Below, one piece after another: positions 43,901 through 55,169 of a DNA stretch of 64,000 nucleotides. A program made the translations under genes and the position numbers. How positions within the stretch are numbered: the stretch's first letter is position 1; the number at the start of each line of letters is the position of its first letter. The notes below the pieces were generated by a model. It had not been told where the DNA came from, made no database searches, and saw only the letters and a list, made by a program, of their open reading frames with translations. This DNA is from Saturnia japonica (Eukaryota > Arthropoda > Insecta > Lepidoptera > Saturniidae): contig CM065309.1 of assembly GCA_033032175.1 (NCBI GenBank), positions 12,896,001 to 12,960,000 on the forward strand. The letters are read 5' to 3'.

Positions 43901-46900
43901 CACATCTTTTCCCCGCTGTTTTTCTTACATGTAATTTCACGCGGACGAAATTGCAGACTCAGCTAGAAGTATATAAATTTTTACTTAATGCGTATTTGTT
44001 AAGCGAGATGAAATTACCGATATGTGTATTAATATCACCGATTAAGGCCTATTAAGGCCGAGTCAGTACGTGGTACAACACTGTTTATTACGCACACACT
44101 AATGCATTTTGTTTTTCGGCTCGCCCAAATCTACATATTGCCGACCTAAGTATATAACAAATCTATGCATAAGATAGTATGTATCAATTTATAAAATACA
44201 AATCAAGTAAAATAAACTTATAATGGACATTTAGTTTCAGCACAAACTGTACTTACCTTACCACCAGTCCTACCACCCGAGTTAGAGAAACTACTACAGC
44301 CGTTCTGCACTTTCACAGAGGTGATTATATGATTTTATAGATCTGTTCAGTTATAGATTACTTTATCCAAATTTTCTTTGCTACTTCCGCTTGAAATGAT
44401 AAAACGGTTATTTAGTTTTTCTGCCACAAAAAAATGTTTGTTAATAATTGTTGAGTTGAATCTGGAAATGTTAAATCTGAAACTAACCAGAAGGCTTAGC
44501 TATGGGCTCACCTTTAAGTCCCTTATAATGGGGAATATCTTCATGGACAGTTTTGAAAACAAGTACAGTAGAAGAACCTTTGTAAGTCGACCTGAAGGGA
44601 GACGCCAAAAAATTCGAGTTGTAGAGTTTTCGACTTATGGAGGATTTCGACGTAAGCGGATTTTGATTCGACATTTCATTCTTATACATTTTGAGTGAGA
44701 GTTAATATAAATAAAAATTCAAGTTGCAGAGGTGACAAACATATTCCCGTGGATTCGCTCTCGTGGACTACATAATGCCCATGCGAATTTGACTCCCCCA
44801 CTCCCGGCTATTTTAAAGACAAAAGTGCTTATTGTGGTTGTTCCTTTAAAGATAGACGTATAGTCTCTCTGACATTTTTGTAGGTCTTTTTAATGTCTAC
44901 AATTGTGTAGTACATTAATTTGCTATATCTCTTATGGTTTACTCAGCGTAAGCCATTTAAGCGCCCGAAGCGATTCACCATGACCAGTAAGGTACTCCCT
45001 ATAACATCAGCTATTTGTCAGTGAACGTCCCATCAAAATCGGTCCAACCGTTTCGGAGATTACCCGGAACAAACAAACAGACAGACAGACAAAAATTTTA
45101 AAATTGTTTTTTTTTTTGTTTAAGTATCGTATATACTTTCAAATGCATTTACTAAAAAAATGTTATTTTGATATTACAACAGATCAGTTGATATATCAAT
45201 AAATCAAATATTTTCATGGTAACTTTTTGTATTGATAAGAGATGGCACTGTCACGATTTTGTACTGGGTATCGTTTGATTTTATACCTCGTGTATAAAGG
45301 GTTTGTTTTTATAAACGAATTGCAATTTTATTTGTTTGTATTAATCAACATTATTTTAAAACATCCTTAAAATAATTAAAAAATAAATCTTTTAACAGCT
45401 CTTCACAGCTTCGAGCACTTTCAATTTTTCATCGAGGCTCAAAGTTTTCAGTTTTCGTTTCACAGCACTCGTCTTTTAACAATTTTATTCTTAAACTTTT
45501 AGCTAGACTTGGCAGTGTGATTACCGCGTTGCTATTATTAGAAGGTAGCAAGAGATAATAAGAGATCCGACCCTGATTGTGTAGACTTGTAAACGCTTTG
45601 GCAGCTAGTTTACGAATCCCCCGTTTATTGAGCTGCGCGGTATATTTATGCGACAAAAAACAGAACACTTGCAAAGACTTAGACTCGCATCGGTATTAAA
45701 ATACAAAATACAGTCGTAAAATAAAAGTAAAAAACAAGAAATTAACAATAGCGTCTGAGTAACAATAAATGGATAAAATTAACAAGATGATTTGCTTCGC
45801 TAAAGTTCAAATGAAATCATCAAAAATAATAAAATTAAACACCTAAAACAAAGTAAGCAAACACGTGTTAATTTTGTTGATTCTAATTCGTGTCGATTTC
45901 TAAGAAACCATGGTGTACTTACATTGTCGACAAATTCTTAAAGTCGGAAACTTATTTTTCTTCGAACTACAGAGGTAATAAGTTTCAAATAATCGAGTTG
46001 TAAAGGTTGTAAAATAAAACATTGCTATGTTCGAGATACCAAGGTCCAATTTAATTTTTCGAGTTATGGAGGGAATATCATACCAAAATGGCTTGGAAGA
46101 ACTCACTTGATTATTTCGACTAATATAAGGTTGAGATTTTGAGCAATGGAGGTTATGGGGGTTGAATGGAAGGGACCACAACATTTTTAGAGTTTGGGAG
46201 GTTTTTGACTTATCGAGGTTCGACTTAAAGAGGTTCTACTGTATTAATATTAATTACTTCTATTATTATTATTAATTCTATCATTTGAAGTTTAGGAAAA
46301 TACCAATATAAATTGAAATAAGAAATACTAACTTTGTTAAATAAAATTGTGTAACAGATGAAAATATTTTTTGATAATCGTTAAACGTCACGTGACCATG
46401 TCGTACTCCCTATATCTTCCTGTAGAAGTTTTCACTTAAAAAATGTTGGAGCAGTTAGAAATACAAAAATACAATAATAATACATACACACTATTGAATG
46501 AACAAATAAACGGGACGAATTCGCCACTACCTACTAAATATGAAAGTGGGTTTAGAAAGTATAAATGAGAAATCAGTAACACAAGGTTAACAAGGAACAA
46601 GTTTACTAATCTGTGGTATAAATCGTAATCGCGAATCGACAGCGCTTACTTGCCCGCTAGCTTCAAAGGAGTCAACATTGATCTGAAGATGCCTCGTTGA
46701 GTGGCGAATCACGTGTGTAATCGATTGTGATCGTTTCTCATCTCATTTGCAACATAGTTTTTATTTTATTAATATATGTTTATTATTTTTAACAGTTATA
46801 AGTTTCAGTTACTAACATTTCCTTTTTGATTTTTCTTTTTGTCCAATATTAGTTTCAGATTTAACATTTTCAGGTTCAAATCGACAATTAGTAACAAACG

Positions 46901-49900
46901 TTTTTTTGTTGCAGTAAGACGAAATAACCGTTTTATTATTTTAGGCGGAAGTAGCAAAGAAAATTTGGATAAAATAATTACGATAGATTTCCGCAATGTA
47001 ACGCCTACATCAATTAAATATCATTTAGAGATCACAATATTAAAAATGATTGTTACCTTTCTTAATTGGTAGTTTCAAAATTCATTCATTTTGTTGTCCC
47101 TATTCTAAAAATGTACTTTATTGTTATGATAATTATTATATCATAAATAATACTTAATCTGTTTTATTATACCATTTAATATGGAAACTACCAAAACATT
47201 GATCACATAGTTAAATAATTTTTCTAGAGGGTCTTACACACTACCGGCGGCACGCCCGGTGGGTATTTTGCCGCGCGGGTATGCTTTAGAAATTGGCAGT
47301 AAGCCATGGAATAATATTTTAGTTTAATATACCGCACAGCACTATCACAGTTATGCTGGAAGTGAATTGACGTTCGGTTTTTAGGGTGAGCACGTCGGGT
47401 ATGCCCCTGGCGTAGTGTGTAGTAGCCTGGCGTAGCCTTAAAAATATGTTTAGTGATAGATTGATATATTATAGTTATTTTATTAATAATAATTGTTTTT
47501 TAATAATTGCCAAGTGAATCAAATCCAAATAGCAGGCCAGACAAAAAAAAAATTCTTATCGATTGATTTTGTTAGATTTAGAAGACTTAAGAAGAAAAAA
47601 TGATTGTGTGGTTTTATAAAACCACATTAAAAGTGAAACTTTTTTTCACATTATAGACATTTAACTAAAAATTCACAAATTAGTTATAGTCTATACACTA
47701 CACGGTCAGTTGCTGCGAACTATAGGCGCCGCCATATTGGCCTTGGCTGCTCTGGCGAGCGCCTTTCACTTTATCCCTACTCCGCGGCCGACCGTCACGC
47801 GACATGCAACACACAGACCAAAAAGTTTGAGACGATCTAATAAAAGTTTCACTTTAAAAAGATTTATCAGTTCCCCTTCATCATAAGTAGTAATCTTTGA
47901 ATTTAACGCCAAGTATGAAGTTAGTTTTATTGCCATTTATTTCAAGAAGCATAACAATAGCAGAGTTCCGAAAAAAAATCTCATTAAGATTGTCCCAAAA
48001 ATTACTTTCAACTTTTAAGCGAATTTCTGTTGTTGTTTTCATTTATAAAGTTTATATTGGTATATTTATAAAAAAGGCATTATAAATAAAATAATAAATT
48101 TTAACTGCACAGGATCAGCATTCATCAGACGAATATCGAGTTAAGTGCAAATGGGTCAATATGTTACAAATTGAATTTTGAGGAAAACATTGACATTGCC
48201 CAGTATGACTCGGAGCAAACTGATGATGAGCTTCACATAGAACATCCACTGTCTAGTTTCGAAGCTCACACACCAATAGTCTTTAGTCCTGATGCAGTAA
48301 GTTCTTTTTTCTCTGAATTCTTAAGTATTTAATTTTGTGTTGTAACTAGATGTTTATAGGGCTGCCGTTTGTCCCGGTTTCCCTGAATTTGTCCCTAGTT
48401 TGAGGGGGAAAATGATATTAATTTATTTGCAAACAAATAACAAAACAAAAAACAGCCATTGAAATGGGAAAAAAGAAACTAAGATACAGTGTAAACTCTT
48501 TATAACGAAACTCAAGGGACTGAGCATTTTTTATCGTTATAGAGAGTTATCGTTATATGGAGTGTTGTTTCAATATGTGGGTTTTAACGTAAACCAACCA
48601 AGTTGGGTTCAATTCAACGTTATAGGGAGTTTATCGTTATAAAGGATAACGTTATAAAGAGTTTACACTGTACTTTATTTGCTATGCTCAAAACTCCATC
48701 ATTTACAGATTTACAACACAGTACAATAAGCTTTTCAATGATATTGACATTTCTACATAAGTCGAATGCACTCTCAAGTCTGTCTGTATAAGAATAATAA
48801 TAATAATAAATATGAGGACAGAATTTCACACACGGCCATTTAATTCTAAACTAAGTAAAGCTTGTAATATGGTAACTAAACAGCTGATATACATACATAT
48901 ATAGATATTCATACCCAGGCACACACAACTGACATTTATGCTCATCACACAAAGTTAGTCATGGGCGGGGATCGAACCCGCGACCTCTCGGCTCAATAGT
49001 AGCGTTTACTACCACTGCGCCACGAGGCCTGTTAGGGTTAAACACTCACATAATAATCACACATACACACACCTATATGCACATATGTTGTTATACACAA
49101 ACGCACGCACGCCCATCTTAACTTATTAAACATCATTTTAATACATTAATACACGCTTATTGTTATCCTTAGATATAATTATGAAATGTAATTTATGCAA
49201 CAGGATACTTTATAATTGGCACTTCAAAATTATATTCTAATTATTTTACCATTTCTAAAAATGTGCTGTGGAGTTTGTATATCATAAATAAATACATAGG
49301 GCTTTCCATAGTAAACATTTAATACAATGAAGGCTCAGTGGTAGTTTGCTATGACTCGTGATCGACATGAGTTTGAATCCCTACAATGAATCTGAGCTTT
49401 CGGTGAAGGAAAACATCGTGGTGAAACCATAACCACCATAGAACCATAGAAGTATTTTCTAATGCCCGCCTGGCTAGATACCACCGTTAAGTTGAAAATC
49501 TGTCGACAAACAATTACTTATAGGTGTGTTCAGGCAGCTCCGCTTGCAAAGTGTGCCACCATATTAGGCCAAATTCATCAGGTCATTTAAGATTATAGCC
49601 ATAACGCTAAACCTATAAACAATAAAAAAAACATACAGACTTTCATATTTATAATTTCTTTTTTATATCATAGTAGGACTCTTCGAAACCGAAACACAGC
49701 AAAACAAAACATGCTACTGTGTACATGACGTGGGTTCCTCGATGGTAGGACAACACTTTGTCCACTATGTGTAAGTGTAACACTCACCATAAGTCGCACG
49801 CTTTGTTTTGTCGCGTTTCGAGATCAGCCAGTGTATAACCAGCTTCCGAGAGGCTTACAGGCCAGCATATTTTGTTTTGTTCATTATGATCCTTGGTATA

Positions 49901-52900
49901 GGAAAATATCGGTATAGATGGCGCTGTGGTTAAGTTATTGACTATATGAAAAAACAGAACAACGTCTGCAGGGCCTGTCTGTAATAAAATTTACTTATGA
50001 TATTTTTTTTTTTAATTTTCACAGATAGATAAATCAGAATCGATGGCCATGAAGCGTACATTTGACACCCCACTGAAAAATACAAACTCAACAAATACGA
50101 CACCTTGTTATCAAAACAAGATATTAGATATTGTGGATATCGGTGAAGCATATTTCAGTTCAATTGAATGTCAAACACCGATACGCTTTGACCAGAAATC
50201 ATGTAAATCATCTTCTTTAGCTTCTGTTTCCATTTCACCAGTTACCAAAGCTACTTCCAGTGATGAAGAGGTAATTACTAAAATATTTTTAGTTTTAAAA
50301 TTATAACATTAGAAATATCTTTCAAAAGATATTGTATCTCTTAATTGATTATTTGAAAGATTATCTATACAATATTAAATTAATGGGATAAAGCCATCAT
50401 TACATCTTTACCTGTTAACAAGTTAATACATACAATTAATCTTATTAAAATAAAAGTTATTTTCTGAAGTATCTAGATCTATACATACTATAAAATGAAG
50501 TCGCTTCACGCTTTCTGTCCCTTATGTACACATAGATTAAGTACTTAGATTAACACGTATAAGTAACTACGCAGCGGATTTTAATGCGGTTTTTACTAAA
50601 ATTAGAGATTTTTTGCGGAAGGTTTATATAATTTACAATACACATACGTGTTTTTCTATAGTACAGTAAATTCAATTATTTGTAATCAAGTCGCCAAAAA
50701 ATGATTTTCAGGCGCTTACATGGCTTACGCTGGTTATAAACCTTATAATTAAAAATATTTCGTTATTTTGCGAAGTTATTTTCTCCAATTCAGTATTAAT
50801 CTTTGCTTGCATTTGAACCCTACGGTGAATAGCATATCGGAATCAGCGTAAATATAAAACATATGTGAGTCAGATCGAAGGTGGCTTACAATTAGCGTCT
50901 AATGACATGTTAATAAACAAACTTGTGTAGAGGGTCTAAAAATAATAACAAATTCGATTGCATCATAAACATTAATAACAATGTGCTTATTATCTCAAAA
51001 TCAATATTGTTGAAAACTTTGCTTTTATTTTAACAGAGTCATAAATTTTAAAATGTAGGTAGTTTTAATAGAAATTCAGTTTATATTCACGTAGCACGTC
51101 AAAGTGACTGTACTGTCCCTGGGGGTAAGCACAGTACAATCCAAAAACAACGGCGATCACCGAGATTTGTTGGTCAATCATCGGTCGCCCATGTCATTCC
51201 ATAAATTGGCTGATTCAGAAACGCGACAAACAAAAAGTAAATCACTGATGGATTATTCACCATGTGCAAAGTGACCCATTCGGATCCATTTCACCGGGTG
51301 ATAACACAAGTATACAAACCTAAAGAGAGTCACGGTATATGTTATGTTACCATTGATGTCGCTACTAGTTGGGTACAGACTCCTCTCACCCTGTTTGATT
51401 ACTGGATATACACCAGCTGATCCCGGAACGCGACACGCTTAAGCGTGCCACTTGGCGGGTGTTACACTTGGTGTATGGTGGTGACACAATCCGAGAGTTG
51501 TTAACTTCTGGAAAATTGTTTTAAACACTTTAGGTATATGTTTTAAATAATACTTATGAATATTTCGTTAAAAATAATACAGCTTAAAAAGGGATTTAAA
51601 AATATGTTTAAAATGTTAATAAAAAGTACGCCACAAAAACGATTCATTATGGTCCCGTGACGTCATCATTCATTTTATATGTCATTTTGTATGATAACAG
51701 TGACAAGTTTGACAACTAACGCAGGGGACTAACGTTCATATTTCCTGAATGGTGCATCGCGTTTTTAATTGGCGTTTCAAATCACGTCACTTACAGACAA
51801 AAAATATTAATTATCCAAGAAGACAATTAAATAAATAAACAATTACCTTTTCCAAATATGTATTGTTTTAGGCTTTTTATCTATATACCAATATTTCGCA
51901 ATAATTTACTTTAATTTTTAAACATATAGTCAACTCGCGGATTGTTTTGTCCTGCCACCCGACCAGATTCTTCTGTTCTAGATTACATATTTAAAGTTTT
52001 ATCTAATTTAAATCTTGCAACGAGAAATACCACAAAAATTTATGTTTTATTTTAGCGAAATAACTTTACAACACCTGAATCTGACACAATGGCAACCTGC
52101 CTTGACTGCATATCACAACCTAAGACTGAGAATAGAGGACAATGTTTTTGCAAAATAACGCCAAACAAAATAAAGAGGAGTGCCTCGCTCAAGGGATCTC
52201 CAAATAGAAGCAGGAAGGGTTCAATAACATTTTCAGAAAAACGAAGTTTAAGTCTTTCCAGTCTACATCGCAGTCGGTCAGTGCAGAAGCTGGACTTCAG
52301 TATGGACATTGACGGTTCAACTCATGATAGATCTCAAGGTTTGTTTAGAATAATAAAAAACTTATTAGTCCTCAACTCCTCAATAATTAGTCCGTTTTTA
52401 AATTCCATATGTATAATGTGTTATTTCATGTGTTTTTAGTTTATAGTTTATATATCCACTAATCGTAACACATTATGAGATAATAGCCCCAATTGTTATT
52501 TTTTTCTGAAAAAAATGCCGGAAAGCTTCGAAAGGGAAAACGAAATTACGATTGTCATGGGCCAACAGAAATCGTGCTCTTTTATCCAATTTAATTTTTT
52601 TAAGTTTTCTAAATTATGTAACGATAATAATTAATTATTATAATACAAAATCTCATAATTATTTAATAAAAATTCTCAGTTTACTATATTTTACGATTTA
52701 AATAATTGCAACATAGAATAAACTGTAGGTCGTAGGACAACTCTACAATAAAAAAATGTTTATCAATTTACTCTACGGGATTAGAAACGGAATATCGTTT
52801 AGGAACCAGGTTTAAACTGACTTCGACATCGCAACTTGACGTCTGTATGCGTCTATTTTGGGTGATGATTGAGTACCTATAGTTGTTTTAATTTTGTTCT

Positions 52901-54021
52901 TAGTCATTCTTATTTATTGGAAGCTATAAAATATAATAGCTTTAACCAACCCAATTCTTGTTGGATCAACGTGTTTTTACTTCTCTATAAAATAGATAAC
53001 AATCAAACAGGATGATAGCTTAAATTAAATTAGGTAAATTAAATTTTGGTTGCATTGGTTGGTTTATGTTTTTCTTGATCGTTCACCAAACATTTATCCT
53101 TTATATTATAATTATTTTTCTTATCAATTAAAAATACTTATTTAACAATTCGTTTCTGAAAAATATGCATAAATACATTTCTTGTCAACAGACTCAGAAT
53201 ACAGTCCACACGGAGATGAACAAGCTTCGTGGTCCATGGTTGAAGAATCAAGTATTGAACACATCAAGTCAGGCTCGACTAGAGACCATTTGAAGGGTGT
53301 ACAATCGTCTACTAAAATACACAATGTAGACATTTTAGACGACACGCCCATTAAGGGAAAGTGTAGAAGCAGCGTACGTTCACACGAAATTAGTAAAATT
53401 CGAGTTACAGCACCTTTAAGCCCATTGCATATGTCTTTAGATAGTAGTTTAGATAGTTCGGATAATCCTCTCAGTATGGAAGACAAGAAGATAGATTTTA
53501 ATAATTTCGATCTTAAATTTCTGAACGTATCTCAATTCGGTGGTAATAATACCACCAAAATTGGTAGCGAGTGTTCAACTAGTTTTAAAAGGCTTGACAG
53601 TGGATTTAATGAGAACACGTTCTATGCAAACGCTTCTAGTTACTACGAAAGTGCCATAAAACCATCAGAACTCACTGTAACTAATGTGTCGAAGATATAT
53701 AATAATAATACCGCCCTTAAAGAAATATCAAATGTCCCCTGGATGAAAGTTGACAGCGGTTTTAAAGATGAAAACTCTGCAGATAATTCTCAGTTTTACA
53801 ATATAGATGAGAATTATCCGAAAAATGCCCAGACCAGTTTCAACTTTACTGAAACTAATGACAAAGAGAATGTCGCTAGAGATGATTTGAACAGATTTTT
53901 CAATCCACTACCAAATAAGGGATCCAAATCTGTATCAGAGAGCTTCACGGATGATATAACATTTAATTGTAACTTTTCTTCGACTCCGTCTAAGAATAAA
54001 ACTCGAAAGGTTCATTTGTAG
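37981..54021 (+). CDS. bora: Aurora borealis (Bora), mitotic Aurora A/Polo kinase activator
   Basis: Eight coding exons with GT/AG borders: 37981-38090, 38170-38334, 41417-41550, 44241-44320, 48129-48296, 50025-50270, 52056-52338, 53192-54021. They sum to 2016 nt, giving 671 aa plus stop, with all phases consistent. Conserved Bora blocks appear in order: 'NPFDKALIDRLHKPICSPG', 'FQWSIDQTCTLVPADI', 'FFSQEMVMPSPLEPSKRVKS', and 'TVLTLPPVLPPELEKLLQPF' followed by 'CTFTE'. The C-terminal half is Ser/Thr-rich and apparently disordered. Bora binds Aurora A and lets it phosphorylate Polo kinase at mitotic entry. In exon 5 the upstream acceptor at 48112 would break the frame, so 48129 is chosen. Introns 2, 3, 4, 5 and 6 are large and full of mobile elements. 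Poly(A) signal AATAAA at 54294-54299. Confidence 0.88.
38845..38927. repeat. Near-perfect hairpin in bora intron 2
   Basis: Arms 38845-38877 and 38894-38927 pair over 33 bp with a single bulged G and a 16-nt loop. The left arm starts AAAGATGTTCAACTC. The size (83 nt) and shape resemble a pre-miRNA or a tiny fold-back MITE. Confidence 0.8.
39565..40872 (+). mobile_element. Tc1/mariner-superfamily transposon, apparently intact, in bora intron 2
   Basis: Terminal inverted repeats are perfect by eye: TACAAGGTGTCCAGAAAGGG followed by 'TATCGGGTATTTGT' at the left, and the exact reverse complement ending at 40872. TA is present at both borders. The single uninterrupted transposase frame is listed next. 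Perfect repeats and an open frame point to recent activity. It lies in the sense direction in a bora intron. Confidence 0.93.
39684..40763 (+). CDS. Tc1/mariner-superfamily transposase
   Basis: 359 aa from ATG 39684 (MEQYSG). The same frame is open upstream to 39546, but that reads through the inverted repeat and is not expected to be coding. N-terminal HTH region ('RAYYRNGDSIVTAQRLYRAE', then 'PSDDSIRKWIRMFENTG'); catalytic triad candidates in 'ILFSDEANFHLNG', 'TWFQQDGTTCHTS' and 'WPPRSPDLSPLDYFAWGYLK', with the second and third Asp 36 residues apart. It binds the terminal repeats and performs cut-and-paste at TA sites. No inactivating change is seen. Confidence 0.92.
   Translation: MEQYSGTHRAFCVRAYYRNGDSIVTAQRLYRAEYRTRHAPSDDSIRKWIRMFENTGATVKIQNSGHPRSVRDEETTEEVEASVRQNPSLSIRKRSQALNIKKSSLHSILKKDLHLKAYKIQLVQELKDTDYANRLNFANEMLQRFNNFNNILFSDEANFHLNGHVNKQNCRYWAVENPRRKHERPLHSPKVVVWVAMSAKGIIGPYFHEDQRGRAINVNSDRYCDMLRNCLVPELQAFAGFNSRTWFQQDGTTCHTSNDSMEVVNELFPNKVISRRGNINWPPRSPDLSPLDYFAWGYLKSKVYQNNPTNLTQLKQNIRSEMAAISIAMCQRVIANLRFRLEECQQRNGHHLDNIIFSK
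41990..42095. repeat. Small dispersed repeat, copy 2
   Basis: Matches 37633-37755 ('cttgataatggctgtaatgg', then 'aaagaggactagttgccagg'). It lies in bora intron 3. Confidence 0.6.
43774..43866. repeat. Two-copy tandem repeat, about 47 bp
   Basis: 'agcgtgagaatagaactgtg' recurs 47 bp later as 'agcgtgaaaacagaactgtg', each followed by 'tctc...aaaatacacaaa'. The reading frame at 43792-44055 is built on it and is not a gene. Confidence 0.7.
44564..46243. mobile_element. pogo/Tigger-like non-autonomous element with iterated subterminal motif
   Basis: The left end TACAGTAGAAGAACCTTTGT and the reverse complement of the right end TACAGTAGAACCTCTTTAAG are similar, and both are typical of pogo/Tigger ends. 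Near the right end a 15-bp motif, TTCGA(N)TTATNGAGGT, recurs about nine times between 45968 and 46235, and two more copies lie near 44624-44650. No transposase is present. Confidence 0.6.
45005..45120 (+). repeat. Interspersed repeat end, 'aatcggtccaaccgtttcgg' family
   Basis: 'catcaaaatcggtccaaccg' followed by 'tttcggagatta', then a 'gaacaaac' run, a 'gacagacag' run and T/A-rich sequence. It matches 56510-56625 closely. Confidence 0.65.
47607..47626. repeat. 20-bp perfect palindrome
   Basis: TGTGGTTTTATAAAACCACA, in bora intron 4. No function is assigned. Confidence 0.75.
48485..48672. mobile_element. MITE, 188 bp, pogo/Tc1-type
   Basis: A perfect 23-bp terminal inverted repeat starts TACAGTGTAAACTCTTTATA and has TA borders. 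The inside repeats 'atcgttatagagagttatcg'-like strings, so the element is made largely of its own terminal motif. It is non-coding and lies in bora intron 5. Confidence 0.88.
48790..49029 (-). repeat. tRNA-derived SINE, apparently full length
   Basis: The minus strand begins GGCCTCGTGGCGCAGTGGTA (A box TGGCGCAGTGGTAG) and has a B box GGTTCGATCCC about 45 nt on. It continues with a non-tRNA body and ends in an 'attattattattattatt' tail (48790-48810). The head does not fold as a cloverleaf with a matched acceptor stem, so it is not a tRNA gene. It lies in bora intron 5. Confidence 0.87.
49326..49600 (+). repeat. SINE-like repeat, second family
   Basis: A-box-like GCTCAGTGGTAGTT at 49332 and B-box-like GAGTTTGAATCC near 49370, followed by 'aatgaatctgagctttcgg', 'gaaggaaaacatcgtg' and 'gcctggctagataccaccg'. 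Copies or fragments lie at about 630-930 and 62690-62870. Confidence 0.7.
49692..49862. repeat. Fold-back repeat in bora intron 5
   Basis: 'cgaaacacagcaaaacaaaa' (left) and the reverse complement of 'cacgctttgttttgtcgcgt' (right) form imperfect arms of about 24-28 bp. Related sequence ('gctgatcccggaacgcgaca', with '...gtgttacactt...') occurs at 51404-51480, and 'ggtgatcccgaaacacgaca' at 35318-35340. Confidence 0.6.
50485..50650 (+). repeat. Interspersed repeat (possibly Helitron-type) in bora intron 6
   Basis: 'tatacatactataaaatgaa', 'gtcgcttcacgctttctgtc' and 'acgcagcggattttaatgcg' are strings I associate with abundant lepidopteran rolling-circle (Helitron) repeats. No diagnostic Helitron terminus was verified, so the class is tentative. 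Confidence 0.45.
51100..51500. repeat. Mixed repeat fragments in bora intron 6
   Basis: 'gtaagcacagtacaatccaa' plus 'aaacaacggcga' (51125-51160) matches 59109-59140 in the lipase intron. 51404-51480 matches the fold-back family of 49692-49862. No coding sequence is present. Confidence 0.5.
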
Positions 54022-55052
54022 CGTAAATATTTAGATAATTTTATAAGTGCCAATTTTCTGAACATTATGAATTTATATGCATTTACTTAGACAATTGTAT
54101 CAGATTCTTTATGATAATTGTTTCATTATTATGTAGGCGATTTATCTATATTATATATATTTTAGTTAATTATAATATGTTTTGTAAGAGAAGTTATGAC
54201 GACTAAAATTATGGGATAATTTTTAATGAAATAATTATTTTTGTGACCTTGGTATAACGCGTATTTACGCAATACTTGAATCAATTAAATATAAATAAAG
54301 TTTAAAGACTGATTTTGCTATAATTTCTTATTATTCATACAAAATCAAGTAAACTAAAATATTATTGAAATGTATATATATCATCTGCGGCATAATAATA
54401 TGCTTATATTACACGGCATAAAGTTCATTGTTTAATGTTGATACTTCATTCTAATTTTAGTTATGCCGGATCCATCTTTATATCACTGTAGAATAATTAA
54501 CTAGTTGATTAAGACAATGTTTACACAATAAATTTATTTTGTTAATTACGAGTTACTATCGGAAGCGGTTACAAAGTCCAAGATTTGTTTATTATTTTTC
54601 AATTTGTCCTTTTTCGCGATCATAATAATATTATCATTATCATGTTGGATCGTCCAAAGAACTAGAATTTTATAATTAAAATTATTAACCATTTGTGTTT
54701 GGACGAAAGTACGTCGTATAGTTCGAATTTATTAAAATTTAACACCTTAGATAATAAATACTAGTCATGAATAGGCAAATAGTCACTTGTAGGTCAAAAG
54801 AATTAATCCCCGTATGTTTTTTAATAAAAATATTGATATCTTAATCTTAAAACAAGTGAACTGACAGTTTGGCTGCGTTTTGTACATCAAGAAACAGTCA
54901 AACTAGGGTGCAGACATCTAGAACATTTGTTTCACGTGTAAGTATTAAAAAGAAACATAAATAAGTACTATTTTTTGTATTTCTTAATTATTTAAATTAA
55001 CAGCATTCTTTAAACAATAAATTTTAGAATTTATATGAATAGTATGGAAGGT

Positions 55053-55076
55053 CCTCTGATTATATATAATCAGAGG
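55053..55076. repeat. 24-bp perfect palindrome
   Basis: Starts CCTCTGATTATA and is fully self-complementary. Function unknown. Confidence 0.75.
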
Positions 55077-55169
55077 GAAGAACTAGACTTTAAGTTTGGA
55101 AGAGGTTATATGATGATGTTTCTAGAAGATTAAACATCGAATACATAATTACAAGACAGTTTTTAACAA

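Larger units (their letters stand above)
44361..46976. mobile_element. Long inverted-repeat element in bora intron 4
   Basis: Arms of about 125 bp at 44361-44486 and 46849-46976 are reverse complements with scattered mismatches ('ttatccaaattttctttgct', 'ataaaacggttatt', 'gttaaatctgaaacta'). They bracket the pogo-like element at 44564-46243 and an interspersed repeat at about 45010-45120. I do not recognise the family. Confidence 0.65.

Noticed and set aside
43792..44055. 87-codon frame in bora intron 3
   Set aside because: Built on a two-copy tandem repeat, with no codon or protein signature.
48113..48200. Frameshift mutation in bora exon 5
   Set aside because: Using the acceptor that ends at 48128 instead of 48112 gives a continuous frame whose total length is an exact multiple of three.
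48950..49029. tRNA gene on the minus strand (A and B boxes present)
   Set aside because: No matched acceptor stem or cloverleaf, and the sequence continues into a SINE body with an (ATT)n tail.
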